Below, one piece after another: positions 11,019 to 21,300 of a DNA stretch of 64,000 nucleotides; the stretch's first letter is position 1, and the number at the start of each line of letters is the position of its first letter. This DNA comes from Mucidula mucida (taxonomy: Eukaryota; Basidiomycota; Agaricomycetes; Agaricales; Physalacriaceae). The notes under the pieces are model-generated. The model saw nothing but the letters and a program-made list of their open reading frames with translations, was not told the origin of the DNA and searched no databases. The translations under genes were made by a program, and so were the position numbers. The stretch covers positions 434,001 to 498,000 of the forward strand of contig JADNYV010000004.1 in the NCBI GenBank assembly GCA_015501055.1. Reading direction: 5' to 3'.

Positions 11019-13559
11019 ATGCTTTCACAGAGACTTGTGTTCGCCGTACTCTTAACCGTGAATGCTGTCCTCTTCGCCAAGAGTCGCTACGGCGACATTC
11101 CCAGTCGCCAAGTTTCCTGGTTACATGGAGAACAGAGCCTGGTGAAGCGGATATCGTCTGAGCTGATGAGTGTTCAGACAGACTCGGAGCCGGTTAATGA
11201 GGTGTGTATTACTTTCCGAATGCGCAGCGCTGGGCGACCTTTTGATTACTTGCAGTGCCGTCCACTCTCCCTCCCGCTCCCGCAACAATGTACCCACGTC
11301 GTCGAGGATGTCCTGTCCCAGAAACATTCTTATCCATCCACTACGTCAAACAATACTTTTGCACTCAGCCATCTTTACGCCCGGTCGTGTTTGTCGGTCT
11401 CATCATCTGGCTCATATTCCTCTTCTCCACATTGGGTATCAGCGCCTCCGATTTCTTTACCCCAAATCTCGCCACAATTGCCACACTTCTCGGGCTTGAC
11501 GAAAACGTAGCAGGCGTCACCTTCTTGGCTTTTGGAAATGGCAGTCCAGATGTCTTCTCGACTTTTTCTGCCATGCGCGCCAACTCGGGTAGTCTTGCTA
11601 TCGGAGAACTTCTTGGAGCTGCATCGTTCATCGTGTCATGCGTTGTGGGCTCAATGTGTATCATTCGACCGTTTGAAGTCAATCGAGGGCCCTTCCTACG
11701 CGACGTCGGCTTCTTCACCGTGGCCGTGAGCTTGCTTCTCGTCATCCTTTCCGATGGTCACATCCGCCCTTGGGAAGCCGCACTCATGATAGTTCTTTAC
11801 ATCATTTACGTCGCCTGGGTGGTGGTAGGAACGTGGTGGAGTAGGAGACGCAAACGCCGACAGCACATTGAAAACCTTGAACGGGCCCAGTATGCTGACA
11901 CAGAGAGATATCAAGACGATCCATCCCCCGTTACCCTCCCAGTACCTTCTCCGCCGCGGACGCGTGCCATATCTAATCCGATGCCACTCAGAATAGAGAC
12001 GACTCGCTTACCTCGAAGACCGCATTCAAGGACACCTTCCCCTTCGTCATCTTACAGTCATAGTCACATGCCATCATTCTCCCTGGTTGGAGCCCTCGAA
12101 TTTCGCCATGTTGTCGAGTCGCTTCGACAAGATGCCCCCGACGCTACGATGAATATGTTCGACAGCATACCCAGTTTGCATAGCCAAACACCATACGCAG
12201 GTGGTCACTACCATTCTCATCCCCATTCTCGTTCCGAACTCGTACTCCTAGTCGAGAGATAGACCCGTGGGATACTGCTCTAAGCGTCCCAATGAATGAC
12301 CGCTCGCCGCCTCAACTCATCCTCACTCCTGCTCAAGATGAACCCGAGACCATGCATATGTATGAAAGTGGACATCTGGATGAAATGTCACAGTCATCCA
12401 TATCCATACCTCGCACTCTCTCTGATGGAGACGACACGGATTCAACTTTCGTCCCACCCGCGACTTCCAAGTTGATCTATGTCTTGCGCGAGGTCTACCA
12501 CACATTGTTCCCCTCCATGCACCATTTCCACAATCAAAGTGTACTAGGCAAAGTTGCATCGCTTTTCGCAGTCCCGGCTGTCATGTTATTGACGATAACG
12601 CTCCCAGTCGTCGTCACTCCGTATGATCATGACCACAGCGCCCATGAAAAAATGGCGGATAGCCACAATCTCATCGGATTCGAAGAGGAGGGTGAAGAAC
12701 GGGCGCTGCTCGCGGAAGACATTATGCAGGAACAGTTACATGGGGTTACGTTCAGCAAATGGTTGACAGCCGTTCAGTGTGTCTTGGGCCCGTTGTTCTG
12801 TATAGGGGTTCTTTTCCGTGAGTCCTCCAGGTTTCTGTACTTCTTGTGCATTCATCTCGTGTAGGCGGAACGGCGCAACATATATGGCTCTTACTCGCTG
12901 CATTTATCGCGGGGATTGCCATGGCTGTGCTAGTCATTGTGTTTGCGGACAAGGCGCCTAGCGATCAATCTTCGTTCCGAATGGCGCGCTGTTGCATGGG
13001 TTTCTTTGTGGCAATAGTTTGGATCATGGCTATAGCAGACGAAGTTGTTAATGTGCTACAGGTAAGGAGCTATCACGTCTATGCTCTATCATAATGTTGA
13101 CGCGGTGACATTAGACCTTTGGCTTCATATTTGGCCTCTCTGACGCGATTATCGGTCTAACGATATTTGCTGTGGGCAATTCTTTAGCGGATCTGGTGGC
13201 TAACATGAGTGTTGCCGTACGTATCTATAGACCTCAAGCTATTTGCCTAACATTCTTGATAGGTATTTGCTCCTATCATGGGATTTTCCGCGTGCTTTGG
13301 TGGACCCATGCTAAACATTCTTCTCGGCGTTGGTATCTCAGGATCCTATATAATATCGCAAACCGGGACACCATACCACCTTCACTTCGGTGCAACGCTA
13401 TTTGTTAGCACGATCGGCTTGCTGGCGCTTCTCGTAACAACGCTAATCGTCGTTCCCTGGAATAACTACCATCTGTCGCGGAGTTGGGGTATATTCTTGA
13501 TATGCTCTTATATCATTATTATGTCCATCAATGTCGTGGTCGAGTTGAATGGGTCATAG
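11019..13559 (+). CDS. YCX1/NCLX-type sodium/calcium exchanger (two frame breaks)
   Basis: This is a cation/Ca2+ exchanger of the CaCA superfamily. The hydrophobic start MLSQRLVFAVLLTVNAVLFA could be a signal or first helix. The first Na_Ca_ex domain carries the alpha-1 signature GVTFLAFGNGSPDVFSTF and is followed by membrane helices. A long polar His/Ser/Pro-rich loop comes next (about 11830-12480). The second domain has the alpha-2 signature GLTIFAVGNSLADLVANMS. The GNGSPD/GNSLAD pair places it with NCLX and yeast Ycx1 rather than Vcx1. Frame breaks: near 11310-11312 one extra T would join CTHVVED to CPVPETFLSIHY. Near 12250 one extra C would join SRSELVL to PSREIDPWDTALS, past an in-frame stop. 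Both are one-base deletions next to short runs. The rest reads cleanly to the stop at 13557-13559. The membrane in which it acts is not shown by the sequence. Confidence 0.85.
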
Positions 13560-13837
13560 ACTATTAATTTACCTTGCTCTGATATGTATTTTATCTTCAC
13601 GGAATATGCTCGTCATAATGCAGCCAGCGAAATTTGTGTAGGCACGGCGCAATGATATCCACTAAGTACATTCCTCATCATTCGCAAGGCGGTCACTGCC
13701 ATTTCTAGACGTTGATAATCATCACGTGGCCGATCTTACCTGGATTAGATAATCGGCGATTATCTAATATCTATCAACAAAGGTTCGCGTTGACCACCAC
13801 CAATAGAACATCTCTTTCTTCTCTACCACCACATACC

Positions 13838-15657
13838 ATGTCTACAGCCACTCGGGACGCAATCAAAAGCGACACTACCTCCGAGGTCACGCGTGACTTG
13901 AAAGATAAACTTGTCATTCAAGATGATGCACTGAGCGTTGTAAGCGCCTTCAAACGACTGCCCCTTACCGAGTGCTAACACCTCGTTTGTAGCTGGGTGA
14001 CGACGCAAGTAGGGACACTGACGCAGGCGAGGTTTGACGCGACTGAGCTCTTTATACTATCATATGCTGACACCAGCGGCAGGCCGAGCCCAGCCTCACA
14101 TCGAAAATGCTAGCAAACGTGGGCACTTCTATACTCTGATTTCTGGCGCTGTTTGACACGTGAAGCCAGCCTGACCTGGATGAGGACGACGACGACGACG
14201 ACGACGAATACGTGTTTGAAGAGCAAGACTCGTGTGCCACTGACGCGACAGACGAGGAGGATGAGGATGTAGAGGCCTCTACTGCTGCCGTCCTCAGCGA
14301 GCTTGCCGAACTGCGTCAAGAGAAGCAGGAATATGACTCCGATCCCACGAAACGCCGTCCCTCCCAGAGCGCACGTAGTGAGGTGCTGCCTGAAAGCGAA
14401 GATGAAGCGGTGGAGACTGACGTGAGTCCGGTATCATCATATCATCTTGTCACCTCATAAAGGTGTTGTTTTTAGGGCGAGATAGCAACAAGCGACTCGG
14501 ACGATGAAGAGCTTGAAGGACTCGAGGCGGTTTCCACAACCGGTCCGAATCCGTTGCTCCTGAAGCTGTTGCAGGTACTTACTTCATGACTTAATCGGCG
14601 AGCGCTCAATTGAGTTTGCATTCCTTCTGTAGCAGACAGATTTGTCAGATGATGACTCGGAGGATGAGTATGTGCCTTCTAGTTAGATGGATTTGTGCCG
14701 ATTGATCACTATCTCCAAACCATCTTGTATACTTTGCCTTTGTAGTGAGATCGCATTTCATTCCAATAGTATCACGCCTGCAATGACCTTATCTCGGAGG
14801 TTTCTTTCCTTTTGCTTTCCAGCTGGTCGCGTTTAGGGGCTTCTTTCCGCTTTGTACAAATCGCCTCTCATCCAGATTACAAAGTGCGTTCGAGATTGAG
14901 GTCGTTGAAGGGAAACGTATTCTGTACAGGCTGGATGGCAGTCATGATCACAGACAACTTCTTGACTGATTACCATCACATGGCTTCGCAACTTGAAAAC
15001 CAGGCAGAAAGCAGCTCTCAAAAACTTGCGCCCGTGCGAAGCAGCGTAGAGGTTAGCTTTCTTCCTATGCATGGCAAGAAGCTGAACACCATCAGGTCGA
15101 CGACGATGAGATTTCGGATTCCACAGTAATTGTTTCCTCGATGTTGGCAATCTTTTGATCTGACATTCCTTTCAGACCAAATCCTTGACTTTTATGCTCA
15201 TGCAAACGGTAACTAGACAGCAGATCTCACGATATATCCTGGTGCCAATGGTTTACTCGACAGCTGGATCGCGATGACGAGGATGATTCAGATTACAGCC
15301 CTGGCTCAACGTCTGAATCCGATTCTGAAGAAAGCGTGGAGGACGATGAAGATGATTGGGAAACATCGGAAGAGGAAGAGGAAGAGGAAGTGCCGGCAGT
15401 TGGCGCAGCATCGACTACCAACCCAACTGAACGGATAATAACTGTAAGCGGTGAAAAAGAGGAAGTGGAAGTGCCGGCAGTTCACGACGGAGGATCAGAC
15501 GATTTGTCAGAAGTAGTGGATACAACGAGCGAAATATCTTCCGATTCTGAGAATGTTGGTTTTATCGTTTACCGTCTGTTTGCAGGACTTGACTTCCCCA
15601 TGCTAGGCATCTGGATCTGAGTCGGATGACGAAAATCTTACGCTCCTCCTCCGCTAA
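13838..15657 (+). CDS. Acidic low-complexity protein of unknown function
   Basis: No known domain is recognised. The start MSTATRDAIKSDTTSEVTRD is at 13838. Short exons join to give a long Asp/Glu/Ser-rich protein: a run of eight acidic residues after PDLDED at about 14170, a short charged helix ELAELRQEKQEY, then SDDDSEDE, and near the end DDEDDWETSEEEEEEEVPAV. The fragment EVPAV recurs twice in the last exons (about 15387 and 15467), suggesting a short internal duplication. The final exon ends SESDDENLTLLLR at 15657. Exons between about 14670 and 15260 are uncertain. The composition resembles acidic nuclear chaperone tails or disordered scaffold proteins, but that is only an analogy. Lengthening of GAC/GAG codon tracts could make this gene variable between strains. 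Confidence 0.6.
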
Positions 15658-15793
15658 AAGCAGCTGCTATGGTGAAAAGAAACGAGGGAGATGGCAACTA
15701 GGCATGTTATGCAGTTCTGGCATTTACTAGATATAGAATATACAAGACGTGTATTGATTGTTACAATTATTCAGACCAAGTCATGACCGTGGT

Positions 15794-16675
15794 TTACTTC
15801 CAACACCTGCAAGTAGGTGAGCGAAACAAATCACAGAGATGAAGCAACGTACAAGACTTCATAGTGATCCCTGACGATATGCTCCCCTCCGCCGAAAGAA
15901 ACATTGCAGCCACCCCTAGCGACAACGTCAGAAAGGGTAAAGCGATTTCTCAAGTAGAAAGCACGCACAAATGAGTTCCAACCTTACCAGGAACTCGAGT
16001 ACCCCGGACGCTCGCAACGCCATGGAACAAAGCATTGCCATTCTCCTCGTACCCTCCCTCAACAAGACGCCTGCCGACAGGCACCTGCCCTTTAGAAGCA
16101 GGAACAAGCTCCATAGTAGCTGGGTCGAACGGAAGGAGATCGTAGCGCCCATTGTGGGACATCTCCCTGCCACCGAATGCAACAGAACAGGGGTTTGCGA
16201 GGCGCGGGACAACTTTGCAAGGCTGAACCGACTTGTCGAGGAGCGCCGAGCCAAAGAAAACGGGCGATCCATCCACGTCGTGGCAAGGAGGGACACCGGC
16301 GACAGACTGCTCGGGAAAGACGGCTGTAGGGTGGAGAGGGATGCGGTATCCAGACGCCGGTGGGGCGTTGGCAGGGGAAGATGTGGCGTTGTGGAACGCA
16401 GGAGGGATTGCGGGCATGACTCGATGGCCTGGTGCATTCAAGTCTGGCATGAGTGGCGCCTGAGGCATACTGGGGGCGCCGGATCCAAAGGGCGATTCGT
16501 TATGACCGCCCAGATGTTTATCGCCCTTCTTCTTGGAATCCTTGGACTTCTTGTCTTTGGATTTCTTCTCCTTCTTGACCTTGCCATGCTTATAGTCAGA
16601 GCCCGAGTCGCTATCGGACGAGGACGAGGAGGACGAGTCGACGCTTTTACGGCGGCCGTGAGGAGACATGTTCAA
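15794..16675 (-). CDS. DM9-repeat (DUF3421) protein with basic Ser/Lys-rich N-terminus
   Basis: DM9 repeats occur in sugar-binding proteins; mannose binding has been shown for animal members, and fungal roles are unknown. The start MNMSPHGRRKSVDSS at 16675 opens a Ser/Asp then Lys-rich stretch and a Pro-rich linker. The DM9 blocks are VAFGGREMSHNGRYDLLPF, VGRRLVEGGYEENGNALFHG, CNVSFGGGEHIV and, after a last 50-nt intron, a terminal HYEVLCWK. Ending in YEVLCW is typical of the repeat and supports the stop at 15794-15796 rather than the read-through stop at 15831. The join across the intron starting near 15987 works only if the G run at its acceptor (about 15893-15896) had one more base; otherwise the frame is lost. 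The opposite strand has a 246-codon open frame, which I take as a shadow. Confidence 0.7.
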
Positions 16676-16765
16676 GGTACTGTAGAGATGATGTGCGGTA
16701 CTAAATACTAAATAGAAACGAAATGCGGTGCTGCACAGGTTGTAGACACGTGATACAATAGCGCT

Positions 16766-17720
16766 CTAGGCAGAACCCTGGGAACTATCTACATCTGCAG
16801 AAAACTCCGCCCAGTAAGAGGGAAGATTGCTATACGCATCGGCTTGAGGGAAATCGGTGATGAACACGCCGCCGAGCTTCAGATCAACTAACGACTTTAC
16901 TAGATCGGTCGGTTCGGTCGAAGGTCCCGTATGCAATAATACAGCTTGCTCTGAAGCTGGGCTCGTTGAATCGAGGACCAGATCTGATGTCCTATAAATG
17001 TACGCTTGAGTATAAATCGTCATATTGAAGGCGACGAGGACTACTGACTTAAACCCATCAAAAGTATCTTCGTAGGACACGACCAAGTCCGCAATCGTGT
17101 AGTACCCAGCTGCTGCTGTTGTTCCAGGGTTCAGAATAATCTAATGAACTTGTTCACAGTTTCGTAGACCACAGGATACAAGCAAGACTTACGAAAGGAT
17201 CCGAAAAACTGGAAGCTACGGAATTCGTGTACGCCGTGTACTTGGTGACACTGCCCGCATCAGATGCCGCCTCGTCGAAAAAGATCCCCGAAGGACGATA
17301 GCTTTCCGACCATTGAGCGTAGGTCTGAACGTCAGCTATGACGCTCTCGGAGGCGCGATTACCATGACCGGTGGCAACATAACCAAGGACTCTGCCATTC
17401 TGGCCAAGCGCGAGTAGCTCCGCGACGCATTGCTGGTAGGAGCTATCAGGCTGCGAATTTACGCTGCCGGACCCACTCGCGGGGTTGATGACGAGGTAAA
17501 AGGGCAACGTTGCATGGGCAGTTATTCTATGGTTGTAAATGTCAATTTCATTGTAAAAAATGCAATTCTGGTGCACTCACGCGGCAGCGATGGGAGCCCA
17601 CGAATCGCAAGCAGTCTGGTTAGTAGGGTATATGTAGAGAGGAAATAGGATTCCGGTTGGCTTTAGCGCAGTGGTGACAGTCGCCAAACTGCCGATCATA
17701 AGCAGAAGTGAATAAAGCAT
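16766..17720 (-). CDS. Spherulation-specific family 4 secreted protein
   Basis: Spherulin-4-like proteins have a TIM-barrel-like fold and are predicted or shown in some cases to be glycoside hydrolases acting on cell-surface polysaccharides. The start MLYSLLLMIGSLATVTTALK at 17720 is a clear secretion signal. Then come GILFPLYIYPTN, PFYLVINPASGSG, VLGYVATGHGNR, the acidic pair in GIFFDEAA, LNPGTT, and near the end LGGVFITDFPQADAYSNLP. The FDEA block is the usual acidic active-site region of the family. Three introns join in frame and the stop is at 16766. A TATATAAA element lies 39 bp upstream of the start. Intact, with the length normal for the family. It converges on nothing obvious and lies next to the DM9 gene, another possible carbohydrate-binding protein. 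Confidence 0.85.
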
Positions 17721-17758
17721 GGTGATGGACGAGATCTTCAAAGTCTTCTGTGTTACAG

Positions 17759-17766
17759 TTTATATA
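17759..17766 (-). promoter_or_regulatory. TATA box of the spherulin-4 gene
   Basis: On the minus strand the sequence reads tatataaa, about 39-46 bp upstream of the ATG at 17720. Its position fits a fungal TATA element driving the secreted spherulin-4 gene. Confidence 0.5.
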
Positions 17767-17856
17767 GCGCTACACGCGCTGAACAGGCACTGATGTTGAA
17801 ACCTCAAGACGGATTCACGCTGTAATCCCTGGTTGATCCTGGTTTCAATAGGGGAG

Positions 17857-18137
17857 CTAATTCCAGTCCTCTCCCTCCGACGGTGCGAACATCTTGACTA
17901 CATCACCCTTCCTACCGTGCATATACCCGATAGCGCGGTCGAAGGAAGGCTCGGAAATAAGCATGAATTTCGGCGCTCTAGAGCCAATCCAGAGCGACGC
18001 GTTGGCTGTAGAATCGCTGTGTGAGTCGGTCAGGTGTGAAAGCGTTTCTCTGGGCGTCCAGGAGAAATGAAACGCGAACTGAGGAACGACACGAGGATTT
18101 GGTCACTTGCAATTGGTGAGGGTGAGTCGTTCTCCAT
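17857..18137 (-). CDS. Small hypothetical protein (about 92 codons, one frame break)
   Basis: I do not recognise this protein. On the minus strand an ATG at 18137 opens MENDSPSPIASDQILVSFLS and then RFISPGRPEKRFHT, followed by a stop. In the next frame a coherent stretch follows: LTDSHSDSTANASLW, then IGSRAPKFMLISEPSFDRAI, then GYMHGRKGDVVKMFAPSEGE and a stop at 17857. The two halves abut exactly; adding one base at about 18031-18037 would give one 92-codon frame. There is no GT donor at the break. The composition looks protein-like, but without a family the gene itself is an inference. Confidence 0.45.
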
Positions 18138-18370
18138 ACCAACTTAACGAACGTTTCATGACCACCTGCAACCTAAATAGCCTCGATCCTGGTCCAGGAT
18201 GTCGTGACAGGGGGCCCCTCGTACACGAATGGAACGATACAATATACTCCTACAAATGAAAAAAAGCACATCAGATGATAAAGATAACAGGTATTATAAG
18301 GATATCGAGTATGTCCATGGCAATCCTGGTGGTATAAGGTAAGCGCCGTCCCAAGCATGAAATGTCGTTA

Positions 18371-21300
18371 CTAGTCAGCCTCCAATCGGCCGTCGTCGTC
18401 GTCGTCCTCCTCTTCAAGGTCGCCCAAGACGGGCGAGTCGGCTTCTTCATCAGCAGAATCAGATTCGTCAAAGATTGCATGGAACTAGAACGATACATAA
18501 GGAATGTTTGGAGAGTGATTGAATGAAAACGTACCTGAGTTATGAGCGCCTTTACAAGTTTGTTAGAATGTCCCATATTAGATAGAAGAAGTCCAAAATC
18601 TGCGGTTCGCAACAGATTAGGGCTGAAGACGATGGCCAAAGCCTCCGCCGTCATCTGGTTGTATTCCTCGTAATCAGCCACTCTGGAGATACGTATGAGT
18701 ATTAGATGGCAAGAGTCTAGATGAAGGGCTTACTTGTCTAGGTGCTCCACCATACGTTTGAGAAGGTCGGCGTTTACTTGAGGTAACTCTTGTATGACGC
18801 GATGATACTCAGACAGGCGAGTTTCTAGATCGTCAATCTCTGAGATAGATGGTCAGTAAGATCAAGCCGAAGAGATGAGAGTTACAGACTAGTGGCTTCG
18901 ATAATTTGACGGTAGTATATCGGAGGGAATAGAGGTTCAGGTAAGCCACGGAACCATGACTTTACAATATCGCAAATGGCATGAATATCAGTCGATTCAG
19001 AAATCGGACTTTGGCCTTTATTGAAGGCTTCCTTGAGGTTGTTGATCTCGGAGGTCGCACCTGCGATACGATCTAGAACATTGTCAGCATCGGAAACCTT
19101 AGGTAGATGAAAAGGCTTACAAATGCCAACTTCGGTCAAACCGCGCGCTTCAACCTCCGTCAGGCATTCATAAATAACGCGAGGGATAGAACCGGCCAGT
19201 ATGTCCGTCCCTCCAGCCTCCCGCTCCATGAGGGTTTGCAGGTCGACACCAAACACTAGATGTATTGGCTCAGTATTTGCCACGACAACGGACGAAGCGG
19301 TGCTGGACTTACCTGCAGTTGGTTCGCGTGCAGAAGAGCCTAAGCCACCGTCGATTTGCACGTCCGGCTTACTTGCGACGTAAGTCAGCCGCCTTTTGGC
19401 CGCCAGACTCGTCACTCTCCCAATAACCTCCAACCACTTTGTCATCTCTGCGCGGTTCACAGCTTGGACCACATAATGCCCTCCATCTTCCGTGTGGATT
19501 TCGAACGTCCAGGACCTCTCTGGATTGACCACGGGTCGCACGCGGGCATCAGTGAGACTGAGCACAAGGGTAGGTTTACCGGTTGGCGTCCACTCGGTTG
19601 TCGCTCCACTCATGGTGTCGCTCACGAATGCACTGGAGATAGGCCGCATAAAATGCAGGAATGCACTGCTCATGCTCTTCTTGTTCCTATGACCACGCTG
19701 CATGGCCTTACTTAACACCTCGCCGCGTTTCTCGTTCTTGGACTGTTCCAACTGTTTCTCCTTCTGCAACCTAAGACGCCAGTTCCGGTCCCGCCGGTGC
19801 TTGTCATTTTGAGTCTGTACAGCGCGCTGAAAGGGGAATGGACGAGTGAGTTTCTTGCCGGCTGCCTCACGTAAGGCATCTTCTCGTAGGCTTCTGTGAT
19901 CGAGTTGGAGAGCGAGAACCTCCCTTTCGATGTTATTGAGTCGCTCAAAACCTCTCCGTGTAACTTCGCTGTTACGTGGAGGCGGAGTCGTGGTTATCAA
20001 GTTGCAGAGGTGTCTAGATACGACAACGTCAATGAAACGAACAGCGCGGAAGAAGATTACGATACCTTCGCTTGTCAAAATTAACGAGACTTTGACCATC
20101 AGTTGTCGATTCTACAACGTCCGGCGTTGAGATCACGTCCAGGAGCCTCTCAAGCACCCATCCCATATCAACCGTCAGCGCGCCTTCTCTCTCATTCTCG
20201 GCCATCCTCGCCAGCAACGAAGCCAGAGAATCGCACTGCGTGCCTCTAGACTGCGCTACACCCTGCCACGCCCTGACAAACATCCTGCTTTCCACACTCA
20301 TCAGCGCAGACGAGATTACACTCTCCACGAATGATCTTACTCTCTTCTCCCCAACTACGCCACCCCTGCATAACTCTATGCATCGTAACAAAAACTCTAT
20401 CCGCCCTTGTCTCCTCTGCAACCCAAGACCTTTAGCTGTAACTTGGCCAACAAGCCATTTACGGAGAATGGAGTATCCACGTATACAGCCTCGAACCCCA
20501 GGCGGTAGCAATCTATAGAGACTGTCTAGTCCCAGCTCTGTAATATGTGATGACGGTGCAACTTCATGCACATGGGTATAGATTGTCTGTATTTCCACCT
20601 CTTCGCCTTCTCTAGGTGTCGAAAACCATCCGGTACGATCAGCACTTTGCGTTTCAAGCAAGTCTGACGTGATATATAGATCCTAGAACGATTCGTAAGA
20701 TGCGTGTCTAACGTTCAGGTTAAGAGCGTCGTACCTCTTCAGTAACGTTACTGAACGTCGCGGATGCCATGCCATCCAGAATTTCAATGAGCTCTTCCGG
20801 TTTGATCCTATCCAGGTCTGGGGGCTCGACAGTACTCGTATTACGTGACCTTGGCGTAGCGCTCGGTTTAGGTGATGGCGTAGCGCTCGGTCTAGGTGAA
20901 GGCGTTGTTGGGTGAACGACTTTGGACAAGCTTGGTCGCATGGTTTCTCTCTTATAGGTCGACTTTAGATCTTCCCAAGTACTTCGGAGAGCAGCGTCAT
21001 TAGTCTCCATCTGTGGTCCATCCACGAAGACTTGGAAACTCTGATACAGCTGAGTGTCATCCAGGATATCAAGACCGCCGTTCCCAGAAGCTAGCCAATC
21101 AATTATGGCGTCCAGCACCTCCTTTTTTGCCGACGGATTTTTGAAATACATCTTTTTCAGTAGCTAAATAGAGGTGAGAAATTTGCGCGAGCACGTAAAC
21201 ATCTTTAGACGTACCTCAAAAAACACGAAAGGAGTTACAAAACTCCGGAACACATTCCACCAGATGTTGGCAAATTCGCGACGGTCGACGACTAATTCTC

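Noticed and set aside
15971..16711. A 246-codon open frame on the plus strand
   Set aside because: It lies wholly opposite the DM9-repeat gene, whose minus-strand protein has conserved motifs and plausible introns. The plus-strand product shows no family features.
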